A DNA stretch of 64,000 bases from Macrotrachela quadricornifera (taxonomy: Eukaryota > Rotifera > Eurotatoria > Philodinida > Philodinidae). Position 1 is the stretch's first letter. Each line of letters opens with the position of its first letter. Below, piece by piece: positions 37,954 to 50,280 of the stretch. Both the position numbers and the translations under genes were made by a program. Below the pieces are notes generated by a model. That model had not been told where the DNA came from. It worked only from the letters and a program-made list of their open reading frames with translations, and searched no databases. The stretch is from the NCBI GenBank assembly GCA_022393335.1, contig JAJEKB010019266.1, forward strand, positions 45,183 through 109,182. The letters are read 5' to 3'.

Positions 37954-38203
37954 GGATGATGATCATCGGCGGGCAAATTTGTTTCATAGCTCGCTCGATT
38001 ATCAACTATTACATAGACTGAATAACATATTTCGTTGCAAGAATATTTATATCTCATTCAAATCATCTATAAAAAAAAATGTCGATAAGAAGAGAAAAAA
38101 AATCGATATTTTTTTGTTAATATATAACTAATTATTGCACTCAAAAGGTTTTTTTGAGATCGCCTTTCAATGTAATGCATCTGGTGCACTGCTCATCTAT
38201 TCT

Positions 38204-38222
38204 TCTCTCTCTCTCTCTCTCT
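38204..38222. repeat. (TC)n microsatellite
   Basis: About nine TC dinucleotides about 250 bp upstream of the DGK start codon. Confidence 0.9.
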
Positions 38223-39988
38223 TATGTTGTTGCCATTACTGACTGGTGTCGTCAAATACTAATTTGACGCTCTACATCATCGTATATGACAAGATTCCCG
38301 TTGAGAGTCACAGAGCGCACAAAGACAAGAAGGAAGGAAGAAAAAAAAAAAGAGAAAAAAAATGAAGAAGAAAAAAGATAGTCAAAAAAAAAAAGAGGAG
38401 TTTATCCCAAAGGAGTAACTTTGACACTTGTCTGTTGTGTCCTTCATATGGCAAAGTTAACTTGAAAAGGCAAATGTTAGTTATATGTTGTTTCTTTATG
38501 AATCTCATCTGGGAACCATCAGATTACTTCATTTTGATGGCATCAAATCTTATCAATATCTGGGTGTCGTCATCTAATAATTTGTTGTTATTTGACTGAG
38601 GTCACAATTTATGTTGATTATCAAATACGACGAAGAGTAAAAAACAAAAGAAGAAGAAGAAAAAAAAGAATATTAATCATCATAACTTTTCTATAATATA
38701 ACAAATACTTCCAAATGTTACATCTAATGATTACCAGCAAGAGAATATATGTATATAGATTGGTCAAATATTTAAGTCAGTAAAAAGAAAGGATTGCAAA
38801 AATTTTTGTCATATTATCTCGTCTTCATTTTTTTTTTGTTTTGTTGCTTATATGATGCATGTTTATATGTGTATGTGCGTGTGTTACTCTTCACACACAC
38901 ACATATATTTCCTCATCAGTTATTTATTGCTTGAAAGGCAACAGTTTAATTAGAGAACACCCGGCGTGCAAAAGAATAAAAAATAGAGAAGCAAAAACTA
39001 TTGTTTGCAAAAGAACTATCGTCGAATATTGATTTAGTCGTAGAATGACACATTCTCACCGCACATCTCTTCTTTTATACTAGTTTTTTTTTTCTACTAA
39101 TAATTCATTTCAATATTTTCTCATCAGTTTTTTTTTCTTTTTCTTTTTCGAATCTCATTTGCATCTGTTAGTTTTGCTTCTACTATTATTATCATTACCA
39201 GTCTTTTTGTGCACTATGCACTACTACTATTACTACCACTACTACGACTATTACTACTATCACATCGATATTCTATTAGTGTTTCATTGACAGTCACACA
39301 TGCGCACAAATAACCAGTCATTCATATAGTCGGTAATAGACTAAAGATTTATATGATAGAATTTGTTTTTCTAATTTCCGTTCGTATTTTGTCTTTCATT
39401 AGTGCGAAACATATTGTTGTGTCTACACCTGTTTGGAGTTCTTTTTTTTTCCTATTGAACTACGTGTGTATATATATATATATGCATGTGACGCAATCAT
39501 TTAAGAAAAGAATAGTAAAAAGAAAAAAGAAGAAGAAGAAGAAGAAAGAAAGAAGCAAAAAAAAATGGCTAACTACCTGAGAATATAAAATAAAGTATTG
39601 TTGTTGATTTTGATCTAAATATTATCAAGTAGATGTATTTTATCTTCCTGTTTTTTCGTTCAAGCGTACCAATGTATATGTTTGTATATGTATGTATATA
39701 TATATAGAGCAGTGACACAACTCGAGTTCGATAATCACGATAATAATGAGGGATGCTGCTTGAGGCTGAAGAAGAACAGCCCGGTTGGACGCTGGCTGGA
39801 TGAAGAGGAAAAATGTACCGTGTTCTTCTTCTTCTTCTTCGTTTCTTTTACTCGTCGCGTTTTTTTGCACTACTCTTCTTCTAACGCACACATATAAAGA
39901 GAACTTCGACTTTCTCTGCCGTCGTTGTTGATGCTGTTACTGTGAGTTTTTCCATCATTTCTTTACCGCTATAAAGAACAGAAACGAA

Positions 39989-40008
39989 AGAGAGAGAGAG
40001 AGAGAGAG
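39989..40008. repeat. (AG)n microsatellite in a purine-rich stretch
   Basis: Ten AG units continue into GGGAGGGGG-type purine sequence up to about 40050, with a pyrimidine-rich segment near 40058-40080. Confidence 0.9.
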
Positions 40009-41682
40009 GGAGGGGGAAAAGGGAGACACAGAGACAGACAGCAAAGACGATTTTACCCTCTGTCTCTCCCTTTTTTTCTGTTATGTTATTGTTGTTTGTG
40101 TGATCCTGATGACGACTGCAACGACAGCGGCAATCTTAGTAATAGTGATGATGTTGATGGTAGTACTCCCCCACACAGATAAACACCAAGAGGTTTTCCT
40201 TTTGGGAAAATATTCCCATTGACCTTAAACTATTGTCTCACATTAGAGAATTCGAACGAACGCAATTGTTTTTTTTCTTCTTTTCTATGATCATTCTACC
40301 AATGAATTGGCTATTAAAAACAGGAGTTTGTAATAAAAACAATCTGGTGCTTGTGGATCCCAAAGGCATAAACTATTATGATCACATATAGATAGAACAA
40401 TTTGTTGATCATTCATTGTCTATCTTTTTCTTTCTTTTTTTGTAAATCTAAATCGTTATTAGTCAAAACACGAACAACTGATCAGTATCAATGAGTATTT
40501 AATCCAGAGAAAAAAAAATCAACAATAATATTAATGTAAATGTTAATTCACACTTCAAGATAGAATGAATATAGACGAAGTGAAGAGGATAAAAGGAAGT
40601 AAAAGAAAAATAAGACAGAATAAAAAAAACAAATAATAAAACAAAACAATAATATAGAATATGTAAAGAACTTAATTCTTAAGTATAATGTTTAATATAA
40701 AAATAACAAACTAATTTTTTGATTTTTGTTTTTTTCTTTTCTTCTTACAAATAAATGTTTTCTTGTCACTTGAGTAGATAGAATTACTTGCCCTGTCCAA
40801 TCGAAGATGATAATTTTGTTGGTGTATAGTTGGCAGAAATAGTAGAAAAAGAGGAAATCATCAATCATTATTAATTTACTTGAGAACTTACACGCCGCAT
40901 GCTCGTATATATATACTTATTCATTGTTATTGCTATAAAGATTGATTAGTAGCAGTGATTATTTGATTCAGTCGATTCAATTTGTGTGCAAATATCGTCT
41001 TCTTTGTCTTCTATCTCAAAGCTGATTTCCGTCTTTAGCTATTCAATAATAATAACAACGACAATACAAGAGTTCAATCGTAATAGAGGAAAAGATGAAA
41101 TACATGAAAGAAGAGGGTGGTATTTGAGATAGTAGTCCATTATCTAATTTTCTGCTTCATTCACCATCGATTGACTCGTGTGTATGTAAACGCACGGTCT
41201 AACATTATTCTTTCCTTTCTCTTTTCAACACTTTGATTGATAGAACAAGAATAAGAACGAACGATAAAATGGTTCTATTTCCAGTTTAGATAAATAACTA
41301 TCTTCCGACGAAGAAAAGGATATTTTTAACCAAATGTACTATAAATATGTATGCATAAGATATTCTCATTAAATATAAATGATTATATTCCATTAGCCTT
41401 GACCGGAACATATACACAAAATAGTTAGATTCTATAATCATGATAATATTTATTCGAATATGAAATATTTTTTCATATATAATAAACATACATAAAAACA
41501 AAAACACATTTATATATTAGATAAAGAAGAAAAAGGATATGCATATTTATATGTTGATAGCAGTCAATAGATATCATCGCAAAAAGAATTAAATTACATA
41601 TATAAGCAATTAACAGAATATATGATTAATAATCGGCATGTATGGATAATAAATAATGATAATCTGACAGAACAATTTTATA

Positions 41683-44600
41683 TTAATTAATAATTTGAAA
41701 TTTATCACGACGTACAAATATACCACGTTTTTCTTTACATTTAAAATAACTATGTTCATCAAGTGAACCATTATTTTTTCCTAAATAAAAAAAAATAAAA
41801 AAAAAAATAATTTTTTTTTTATTTTTAATTAAAAAGAAAAAAATATATTTTATTTACCAACTGGTTCTGTAAGTTCAATTCCAAACCAAGTACCTTCTTT
41901 ATTAGAAATTTTTCCAATATAACGTATAATACCTGATTTATTAATTATAGAATGACCTGTATTCACAATAACTTGAGAACCAATTAAAATATCTTCAATA
42001 TCACTTATTACTTCTTTTGATGATGATTTAATAGATTGATTTGATGATGTTAGAGAAGAAGATATTTGTTCATTTGAATTTTTACTTCCATTTTCTTGTT
42101 TATTAATATCTAAATTAATTGAATATTTTTTTTTTCTTTTAATTGTGATATTTGTATATGAATATAATATTATACTTGGTGTTAAACTATTTAATTCCGA
42201 TTGATCTAACGATAATTGTTTCTTAAGATTTTCTCGTCGAGAATTTCTTGGTGTATTGAATATAATCTTTTAAAATAATATAAATAGATTTAGATTTATT
42301 AATAAATTCTATTGGGATTTTATTAATAACTTCTTTAGTATTTTTTTTTATATTGGATTGATAAGAAAATTTTGTCGTTTTCCTTCAAATGGTTAGAAAG
42401 AGAACGAAACAAATAGTAGTCCGTACGAACTAAGCCTGGAGAATAAAATGAATGTGGAACTGTAAACTATCTGAGCTCCAATAATTTTTCACGCGTCATT
42501 TTTGCAATATGGGATCTAGCATTGCCATGCAAAAAATAAATTCTATCCTATTTCTCCTGAAGTTTTGTTACAACTCGGTCTAATTACTAGCAATAGAGAT
42601 CAGCAGTGATCGTGCAAATAGTTGGAACTGATGTGGTGACAAATCATGTGGTATCTAAACTCCATATTCTCGCGTTTTGTCTAATTTCTGTAGATATACT
42701 TCCACTGTAATATGAGAGCACCCAAAACACTGCTAAACACCGTGTAATCAATCTAGGATCTTCTTCGAGAAGCTCCTTTAAGAAATCCATATTCAACTGT
42801 AGTGGTCTTCCAGCATGAGCTAAATCATCGAGTTCGAAGTTACCATCCTTGAACCGACATTGTGCTGCATGAATGAAGAGTGCATCCTTTCCTATTGTAT
42901 GGCATATGTTGCTTCTGTTGTTTTGTGAGTCAGACGGAATTCATGAAGCAGAAATACTCGAAGCTCTCTATGATATATCTTTATTTCTAATTCAAGATCA
43001 GCATGTATATCCATAGTTTTATTATTGTTCGAAAGATATTTACACTTCCTTTATATATTCTTAGCATGGAAACTTTTAGTATTTTCTTGACTGTTCACGA
43101 AGTTACGAAAAAAAATGACAAAAAATTCTTATCACTCCAATATTAATATTAAACTAGTAGTATGATAGATAAAAAATAATATAGAAACTATATTTAATTT
43201 AGTTTTAACGAATTCATTGAAATTGAAAAAAAAATAAAATGATATATAACAAACCACATTTTTCTTTTCAGGTGTAATATTTGGTGCACTTGTTGCTTTT
43301 CGAATTATTTGTTGTTTTGCTGAATTTTCTGCTAATAAAACTTCCTAAAGAAAATTTTCATATACATATATATATTTATTATTTTAACTAAATTTTAATT
43401 TACTTGTCGTAATCGATCAAGTAATAGAAGTGAATCAATAACTGAAGCATACTGAATATATTTATTAATATAATCTTTTGAAAAATATTCATCATTGATT
43501 TTATTTTGTTCTTCAATATTTTGAAGATTTTTTGGTAAATTTGATACTATTTCATAAATAACACTTGTTCGTTGATAATTTTTCTATAGATAAATAAAAA
43601 TATTATTCATATTAAAGAATATATAAATTCATACATAACCAAGAAAATATTTTAGTGTTTTTCCTGCTCGCCAATCTTCACTTTTATTCATTGTAACAGC
43701 AATACGTTTACGTAAAACAATTTCCATATGAACCGGTTGAGAAATTGTTGCAATAATTTTAACAATTAAATAAATAACTGTACCATTAGGTGTGACTTGA
43801 TTCCTAATATTTAGGGAAAAAAAAATTTTTTTTTTTAATAAAAAGAAAATCTAACAAAGAAATATTACATTGCAGGTGAATCATGAATTGATGGATTCCA
43901 TTGAGCAGTAGCATGAATCTAAAAAATAGTTTAATAATATTTTAAATCTTTTTTTGTATGTTTGTTTATAAACTTCATCAGATGCATGGTGAATTAATGG
44001 TAATTGAAGCATAGTAGTTTTATTTTCTTCAGTTAAGAGAGCTTGAAGACCAGCTATCTCATTCGATATATTCATTTTAATAGGAGCTAATTTTAAATAT
44101 ATAAGTGGACGATGCATTTCAATTGTTATGGGTGGATCCCAAGCAGCTGGAGAACCTGTAAGAAGTTATTTTATAATATTCAATAAACCCAAAATTAGCA
44201 GATTTATTTCTGTTTTCTAAGACTAAATACGCCATTTTTTTTCTGGCATTTATTATAAATTAAAAGAAATTCTTTTGGTATATTTTGTTTGATGTGTTAA
44301 AAGCTTCATTATTATTAATAAATAAGATATAAAAAAAAAAAGAAATTTAAAATTCTTTTTATGATTTTATATTTTTGATTTGAAAATATTTCTTTTGAAA
44401 TATAAAAATAGAATTTTATTTTAAATAATTTACCAGGTATTCCACTACCCGATGGTGGAAATACAGCAATATTATGTTCTTCAGCTAAATGTAGGAGTTC
44501 TTCAAGTAAAATCTTCTCATTTAAAATATCATTTGGTGTTTTATCTAAATAATAAACAAAAAAATTAATTTTTGATTTTTTTTGAAAAAATATTTTATTA

Positions 44601-47600
44601 TTAACTTATTTGTTGATTTAATATATTTATTTGAGATTCAACATAATGTTTACGTTTTTCAATTAAATTTAACCAATCTTTTTTTAAACATTTTAATTCT
44701 TCATCTTGATAGGAATCTAAATGACGTGGTGCATCTAATTTTCTTGTACTAATTGAACCAATTTCAACAGATCGTATAGTATCAATTACTAATGGCATTG
44801 GATCAGAACGAGGAAGTATTCGTAATTGTGTTATAAGACGTTTTGATTGGCCCTAAATTAATTTACTCTAATAAAATAATGAAAAAGAAAAAAAACGTTT
44901 GATTTTATTGTTTTATATAAAAACCTGTTTTAATTGATAAACACCACCACAAAGAATTTGTTCTCGTTGATCAACTTGAACAGGTTCCCATTGTCCTAAT
45001 GTATTTAATTCATGAATTTCAATTGAAAATTGTATATGTCTTTTAACATCTTTCCATTGTTTAATTAATTGTTCAACTTCAATATTATGTTGATGAAATT
45101 CATCAGTTTTAGTTTTATTATTTATTAATTGTATTTTTGTATCATATTGATTCCAAACTTCAATTGATATAGCACTTTCAAAACATGTTGAAAGAAAATT
45201 ATCAGTTATTGGAAATGTATATTCCTTTAAATAAAAGAAAATTAGATTAGATTAAATTTAGAAATTATTTTTTTTTTGTCTAATACATTTTCATGATTAA
45301 ATGAAAATATTTGCGATGATTTTTGTTTATTATCTTCATCAGATGATTTTATTGAATAAATTGTTTGATCTAATTTTGGATTTATAAATGTATATCGACA
45401 TATTATATTTTCAATATTAGTTTGAGATATATCTCGTATTTCTTTTATTGAAAACTATTTTATAAATAAAATTTTTTTTTTCTATGTTCATATAAAAACA
45501 AAAAAGATAACATACCTTAATAGTTAATTCATCATTTATACTATTCAATAATATAGATGAATCATCTATACCTTCATCTTCTAAACTATGTTGACTGATA
45601 CTAAGATTACTAAGACTTTGTTCATCAATATCAACACTAATACCATCACTCATACTACCACATGTTGTGCTATTGATTTGAAAATCATTCAATTTTTTCA
45701 TTGATAATGCTCCTGTTTGATCAAGAACAACATGAATTGAGCCACATATCTGTTTAATAAAAAATAAAAATTCAAAACCAAATCTTTTTGATATATAAAA
45801 GTATAAATATATTTAAAATTCTTATTTTAAAATCATTATATTAATCTTGAAAATAAACTTCTTACGATCAATATGGTCATAACAAGCATTACTGTCTGAA
45901 GCATCTGTCATATTAAATTATTTGTATACATATATAAATATGCATGGATGTAAAATACATTAATCATCATTATATAACGATTAATACTAAAGTTATATTT
46001 AGGTTTAATCAAAAGTTCTGATAATTGTTTGGGAAGAAAGGAATAGATTGATTCACATCATAGTTGAGATCAGTATCAAAAACTAAATTTGTCTGTGATC
46101 TTATGTATGTGAAGTTTCTATCATAAGATCTGTTTTTTAACTAAGTTTTTTATGTCAATCTTGAATACAACATGGTTTTTGGTTGTAAATCAATTGTTGT
46201 TAGTTAAATAAGTCGGTTTTGCACACATTTTTAGCAATAATTGATTATTATACTGATATTTTAAAAATTTCATTTATAATAGATTTTGTAAAGAATTTAA
46301 TTGTTTTTATAATGCTAACAAAAAGTTCTGATTAAAGTAATTCACCTCTCTTATTTCACGCTATTATCAGAACTTTTGATTAACCCTAAGTATTATGATC
46401 TTCATTGTTGTTATTATAAGTAAAAAGATAAAAACATAAGTGCTCTTAGCATTAGTTGAAGCGTTCATTAACAAAATTTCAATATATTGAAAATATCTTG
46501 ATACGATATCTTCAAAGTTTATCTATATGCATATAGCAACTGATAGTAAAAGTCAACAAATAATTCTCATATTAATATTAGTTTTTTTCTTGAAATCCTA
46601 TTGCATTTTATTTTTCTTCTTATATCATCAAAATTGCATTAGTTTTTGGGGAGTAAATCGACAATTTTGCAATAAACTTCAATAAAAAAATTCCTTTTAT
46701 TTAAATTAATCTTAACCATAGAATGACTAGTAGATATTATTTTATTTAAAAAAGACGTGCTATTTAGGGTAGATAGGAGAAGAAAATCATCTCTCTTTTC
46801 ATTCTGTACAGATACAATTGTAAATGACGATCGTAATTTTCTATAATTTATTCACTTCCGAATGATTTCAGCTGATATTTATAAATGAGAACAACTTTAA
46901 GAAATATAAAGAAATATATATTGGATAGTAAATGTTTGTATATTTGATTATCATTCTAATTCATAATTTATGTTAATTGTACTAGTATACTAAAAGATCA
47001 GTGCGGATAAAATCATTTCCTTCCCATAATATATTTCGGTTTTTTTCTGTTTGGATCGAGTCAACAATGATCGTTAGAACCTATTTTTGATGCTGCTGTA
47101 GGAATGGAAAATAAGGACGCTGGTCAAAAAATTGAGCTTCATAGGGACTTGACTTTAACAGAAAAATTCAAAATCTTTTAGGAGGGTTTAAACAGCTTTA
47201 TCAATTCTCAACCTTTGTTCTAATTTTTTTCATATCATTTTTAATTGTTCCATATTGTTATGCTGACCAAAGGTCGACTAGTTTTTCAGAACAATTTTTC
47301 AATTCCATCCGATTGATAAAACATGTCGGATGACATTGATATCTACTAGAGACCATCACAAGGCAAGCTAAATTTTGTATTAGTCCTTGAATTAAAGATC
47401 TTTTATTTTTAATCCGGATTTTTATCTTGTGGACAGCTATGCTGAATGTCATTAAAAGCTAATAACATTTATATCACACTCATTGCATATCATAATGAGA
47501 ACTTTTACGTTTTTCGATTGAGTGTTATTTGTCTTCTACTAATGATGTAGAAGCAGAAAAAAAGGAAATATGAATTAAATGCTTTAAATATATACATACA

Positions 47601-49855
47601 GATGTAGGACATTGTAGAATCTATTTTTGCTGATCTCGATTAAAATTTTTTCTGGTTTTCGTCTCAGTTAAACGATTCGATTGGTTTCAGTTTCGATATT
47701 GATTCGTTCCAGCTTTAGTTAAAACATTTTATTCGAACATATGTTAGTCAATTCAACTTTGAGTACGTAGAATAAGAAGATTTAATCAAAAGTTTTTTTT
47801 ATCATGTTAAAGCCAATCTTTATTAATGGGTATTAGGTTTCACTTATCTTCTCAATGTATTTTTTTCGTATGTTAGAAGTCTTGAATTACAGTGGAAATT
47901 GAAAGAAAGATGCAGTCCTACTTCTGCTTCTAGAAAAAAACTTTTATCGTTGATATAATTCAAATAACCTAACTTTTTATGTGTACAGGACAATTATCAT
48001 ACTATTTGAGATCAGATGTCAAAGTTTAATCATTAGAAATACTCTGCACAATTTGTACATTCATTGAATTATGTTTCTTGACCTAAACTCAATAGAACAA
48101 CTCATTAAAAATATAATGATAAATTATAATTGGATTATATCATTGTGACGAGTTGTTCTAATGCCACTTTTTCATTCGTTATGTTATATGACTCACAAAA
48201 TTCTCTTGAGACTCATAGTTTTTGGAAGTATACGAAGTCCCTACAAGTAACCATCAATCAGTGTTGTTACTTCAAGAGACGATTTGAAGGCATCAAAAAT
48301 CAGAATCTGTGAAACTATAATTGATATTTTCACAACTAGCTCTGTAATAATTTATCGTAAGATTACGCTTAAATTTCTAAAGTCATTTATTTATTTATTC
48401 TCAACAACTTATCAAATTTTTTAAATATAGACAAGTATAATAACAAAAGTTAACTATTCATACTAGAAATAACAAGACAATGTGAAAGAATGTTGAGAAT
48501 ATTATCAAAACAATTTTATATATAATCTGTTTCACGTACTCAAAAACCTATACAAGTCATGGAAAAACCTCAATTCTTAGGAATAAAATCAAGACTCAAC
48601 ATTAGACATTCATTACGATTATCAATAAAACTAACTGATTTGTAGATCCTTAATCAAAACAGAATAATATATACTAAATGTGTAGTCAGATTGCTAATAA
48701 AGATCAATGATCGGGATTGAGATTACGTTCCAGTTTCATATCTATAAATTCTCAGGATAAAAGAAAGTGTCCTATAATGATCTCTGATAAATAGGTACAT
48801 CTTTTATCGAGAATTTCGAAAAAAAAATACATTTTTTAAATCATCTAATTTTGAATAGATTATTTTTTTGTTATTAAACTTTATATCTCGTCCATTACTA
48901 GATGCAAAAATAAAAATATGTTCGAGAAGAAAACATTATCTATTCTATTAAAAATTATTTCCGAATTATTATATGATCATTTATTACCTCTCCTTGTGTA
49001 TTAATAATTGGTACAATATAATCAAGTTTTGAATTATAAAATAAAGATTTTAAATAAATATTTGCAATTCCAATAAGATTTTCAGTTTTTTCATCATAAA
49101 ATGGATTATGTCGTTTTAATTCTTTTTCTAATAAATCAATCTAAATCAAAACAAAAAAGAAATTTTTATCTTTTATAACTAGGGATTGAACAGTTCAGTT
49201 CCTATTTATAACAAAAAAACTGAAATATATTCATACTTTATTTTCCGATATTTGCCATTTATGATAAATATCTTTCATATGATTTAATTTATATTCAAAT
49301 TTTTCTATATTCCATATTTGTGTAAATGATTGTTCTTGTGTAACTTGAATAGCTAATTCACATAAATTATTAATAGTCTTAAAAATAATAAAAATATATT
49401 TAAAAATTTAATTAAAAATAAATTGAATGAATATACATGTTCATTTGGTTTTAAATATGAAATTGGTATTTGTAAAATTATTTTATAAATTATTTTTTGT
49501 TGCATTTCATTTGATATTATATTTGCTTCGATTACAAGTGAATTAATACGTATATATTCTTGATTAAGTTGAGAAAAAAAATTTTCAGATATTTCATGTT
49601 CATTAGAAAGTTTATCGGATAAACGACATTGTGTATATGATGAATCAAAATTATCATTTTTAAAATTTAATATTGATGAAGAATTATTTAAACGTGTTAA
49701 TTGTAATTTAAGATATTCAATTTCTTTTTCATATATATTACATATGTCTAGATAAAATAAAATAAAGTTATAATTAAAATAAATTTTTTTTTACAACTAC
49801 TTTCATTTAAATTTGTTGGTAATTGATTTTGTGTATCGTGAACTAATGAAGTCAT
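41683..49855 (-). CDS. KIF13-like kinesin-3 tail with CAP-Gly domain, motor domain absent
   Basis: About 16 exons run from MTSLVHDTQNQ (ATG at 49855) to the TAA at 41683. The order follows the KIF13A/B tail. A coiled region (EYIRINSLVIEANIISNEM, ILQIPISYLKP) comes first, then FTQIWNIEKFEYKLNHMKDIY, then the DUF3694 region (NPFYDEKTENLIGIANIYLK, CGGVYQLKQGQSKRLI, RKLDAPRHLDSYQDEEL), then HATAQWNPSIHDSP and MEIVLRKRIAV. The protein ends in a CAP-Gly domain (GSQVIVNTGH, GIIRYIGKI, TWFGIELTEPVGKNNGSLD, YFKCKEKRGIFVRRDKF). KIF13B is the animal kinesin-3 with such a CAP-Gly. The kinesin motor and FHA domains that should precede this are missing: only 425 bp separate the ATG from the next gene. One intron is 3.2 kb and one holds a dead mariner. 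Confidence 0.85.
42382..43012 (-). pseudogene. Degenerate mariner-family transposase remnant
   Basis: It lies inside the intron between the exons near 43253 and 42269 of the kinesin-tail gene, in the same orientation. Conceptual translation with several stops and frame changes gives N-terminal HTH-like pieces (LHEFRLTHKTTEATYAI, KDGNFELDDLAHAGRP, LLEEDPRLITRCLA). Near the end come FLHGNARSHIAK and PHSFYSPGLVRTDYYLF, the counterparts of the catalytic D-N-A-R-P-H and S-P-D-L-A-P-S-D-Y motifs of mariner transposases. The first catalytic aspartate is replaced. It cannot encode an active enzyme. I could not identify intact terminal inverted repeats. Confidence 0.85.
45999..46389. mobile_element. 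391-bp non-autonomous TIR element
   Basis: The ends are inverted repeats of about 26 bp, TTAGG-T/G-TTAATCAAAAGTTCTGATAAT, with one mismatch. A further partial copy (AAAAGTTCTGATTAAAG) lies inside near 46320. There is no coding capacity, so this is a MITE. Flanking target duplications are not clear to me, so the superfamily is left open. Confidence 0.8.
48093..48160. repeat. 68-bp palindromic hairpin
   Basis: TAGAACAACTC at 48093..48103 is matched exactly by its complement at 48150..48160, with further partial pairing inside (ATATAATGA / TTATATCAT). It is probably a tiny foldback remnant within the long kinesin-gene intron. Confidence 0.8.
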
Positions 49856-50280
49856 TATTATATAAGAATAAAATAAACGATTATAGTTTGATTTAATATA
49901 TAATCAATAATAGAAAAATAAATTTTAATGATTTTTATGCGATTTACGTGATGCACTTTTTGTTAGTTAGGTACTATTGTTCGAATAAATATGTAATTGT
50001 TGAGTTTCACTGCTTATCAATATTTCATAACAGATGAAAACGACAAAAAAAAAATCTTATCATCATTCGTTTTTTCGTAATAGTAATAAAGGTTGGCCTA
50101 TCGAATTAACCAATAAAATGAAATTTTTTAAAATGATTCATGCCGTTTTTTTTTCATCTCACGGTTACTTTTAGATTATTTTTTTTATTTTTTCTTTTTC
50201 TATAATTGTTTTACGTTTTTTTTTAAATCATACGACTGTTGACTTAAATTTAATGTCTCTATATTACATTGCATAAGAGA
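49856..50280. other. Divergent intergenic region, kinesin-tail gene / SNX9-like
   Basis: 425 bp between divergent starts, with T runs. I see no kinesin motor or FHA coding sequence here on either strand. Confidence 0.75.

Larger units (their letters stand above)
37954..41682. other. Gene-poor region rich in simple repeats
   Basis: 3.7 kb upstream of DGK and downstream of the kinesin-tail gene with no convincing coding sequence. It contains (TC)n at 38204-38222, an AAG-rich tract near 39527-39555, a CTA/CTACTA triplet stretch near 39220-39260, (AG)n at 39989-40008 followed by purine-rich DNA, and several TATATA runs. Open frames here are low-complexity shadows of these repeats. It may contain untranslated exons or regulatory DNA of DGK, but nothing in the sequence proves that. 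Confidence 0.65.
45750..48987 (-). other. 3.2-kb intron of the kinesin-tail gene
   Basis: The donor GTAATA after codons for TQGE and the acceptor AAACAG before ICGSIHVV keep phase 0 and rejoin a conserved KIF13 segment. The intron holds a TIR element (45999-46389), a 68-bp hairpin (48093-48160) and otherwise AT-rich sequence. No exon with a workable phase was found inside. Confidence 0.8.

Noticed and set aside
39353..39897. Open frames on both strands near 39.4-39.9 kb
   Set aside because: They consist of poly-Lys, poly-Glu or poly-Phe from AAG and TTC repeats and start or end in microsatellites.
45855..45911. Minus-strand ATG frame MTDASDSNACYDHID ending near GTAAGA, as an extra kinesin-tail exon
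   Set aside because: Joining it to the next exon breaks the frame, while the 48988/45749 junction is in phase and restores a conserved KIF13 segment.
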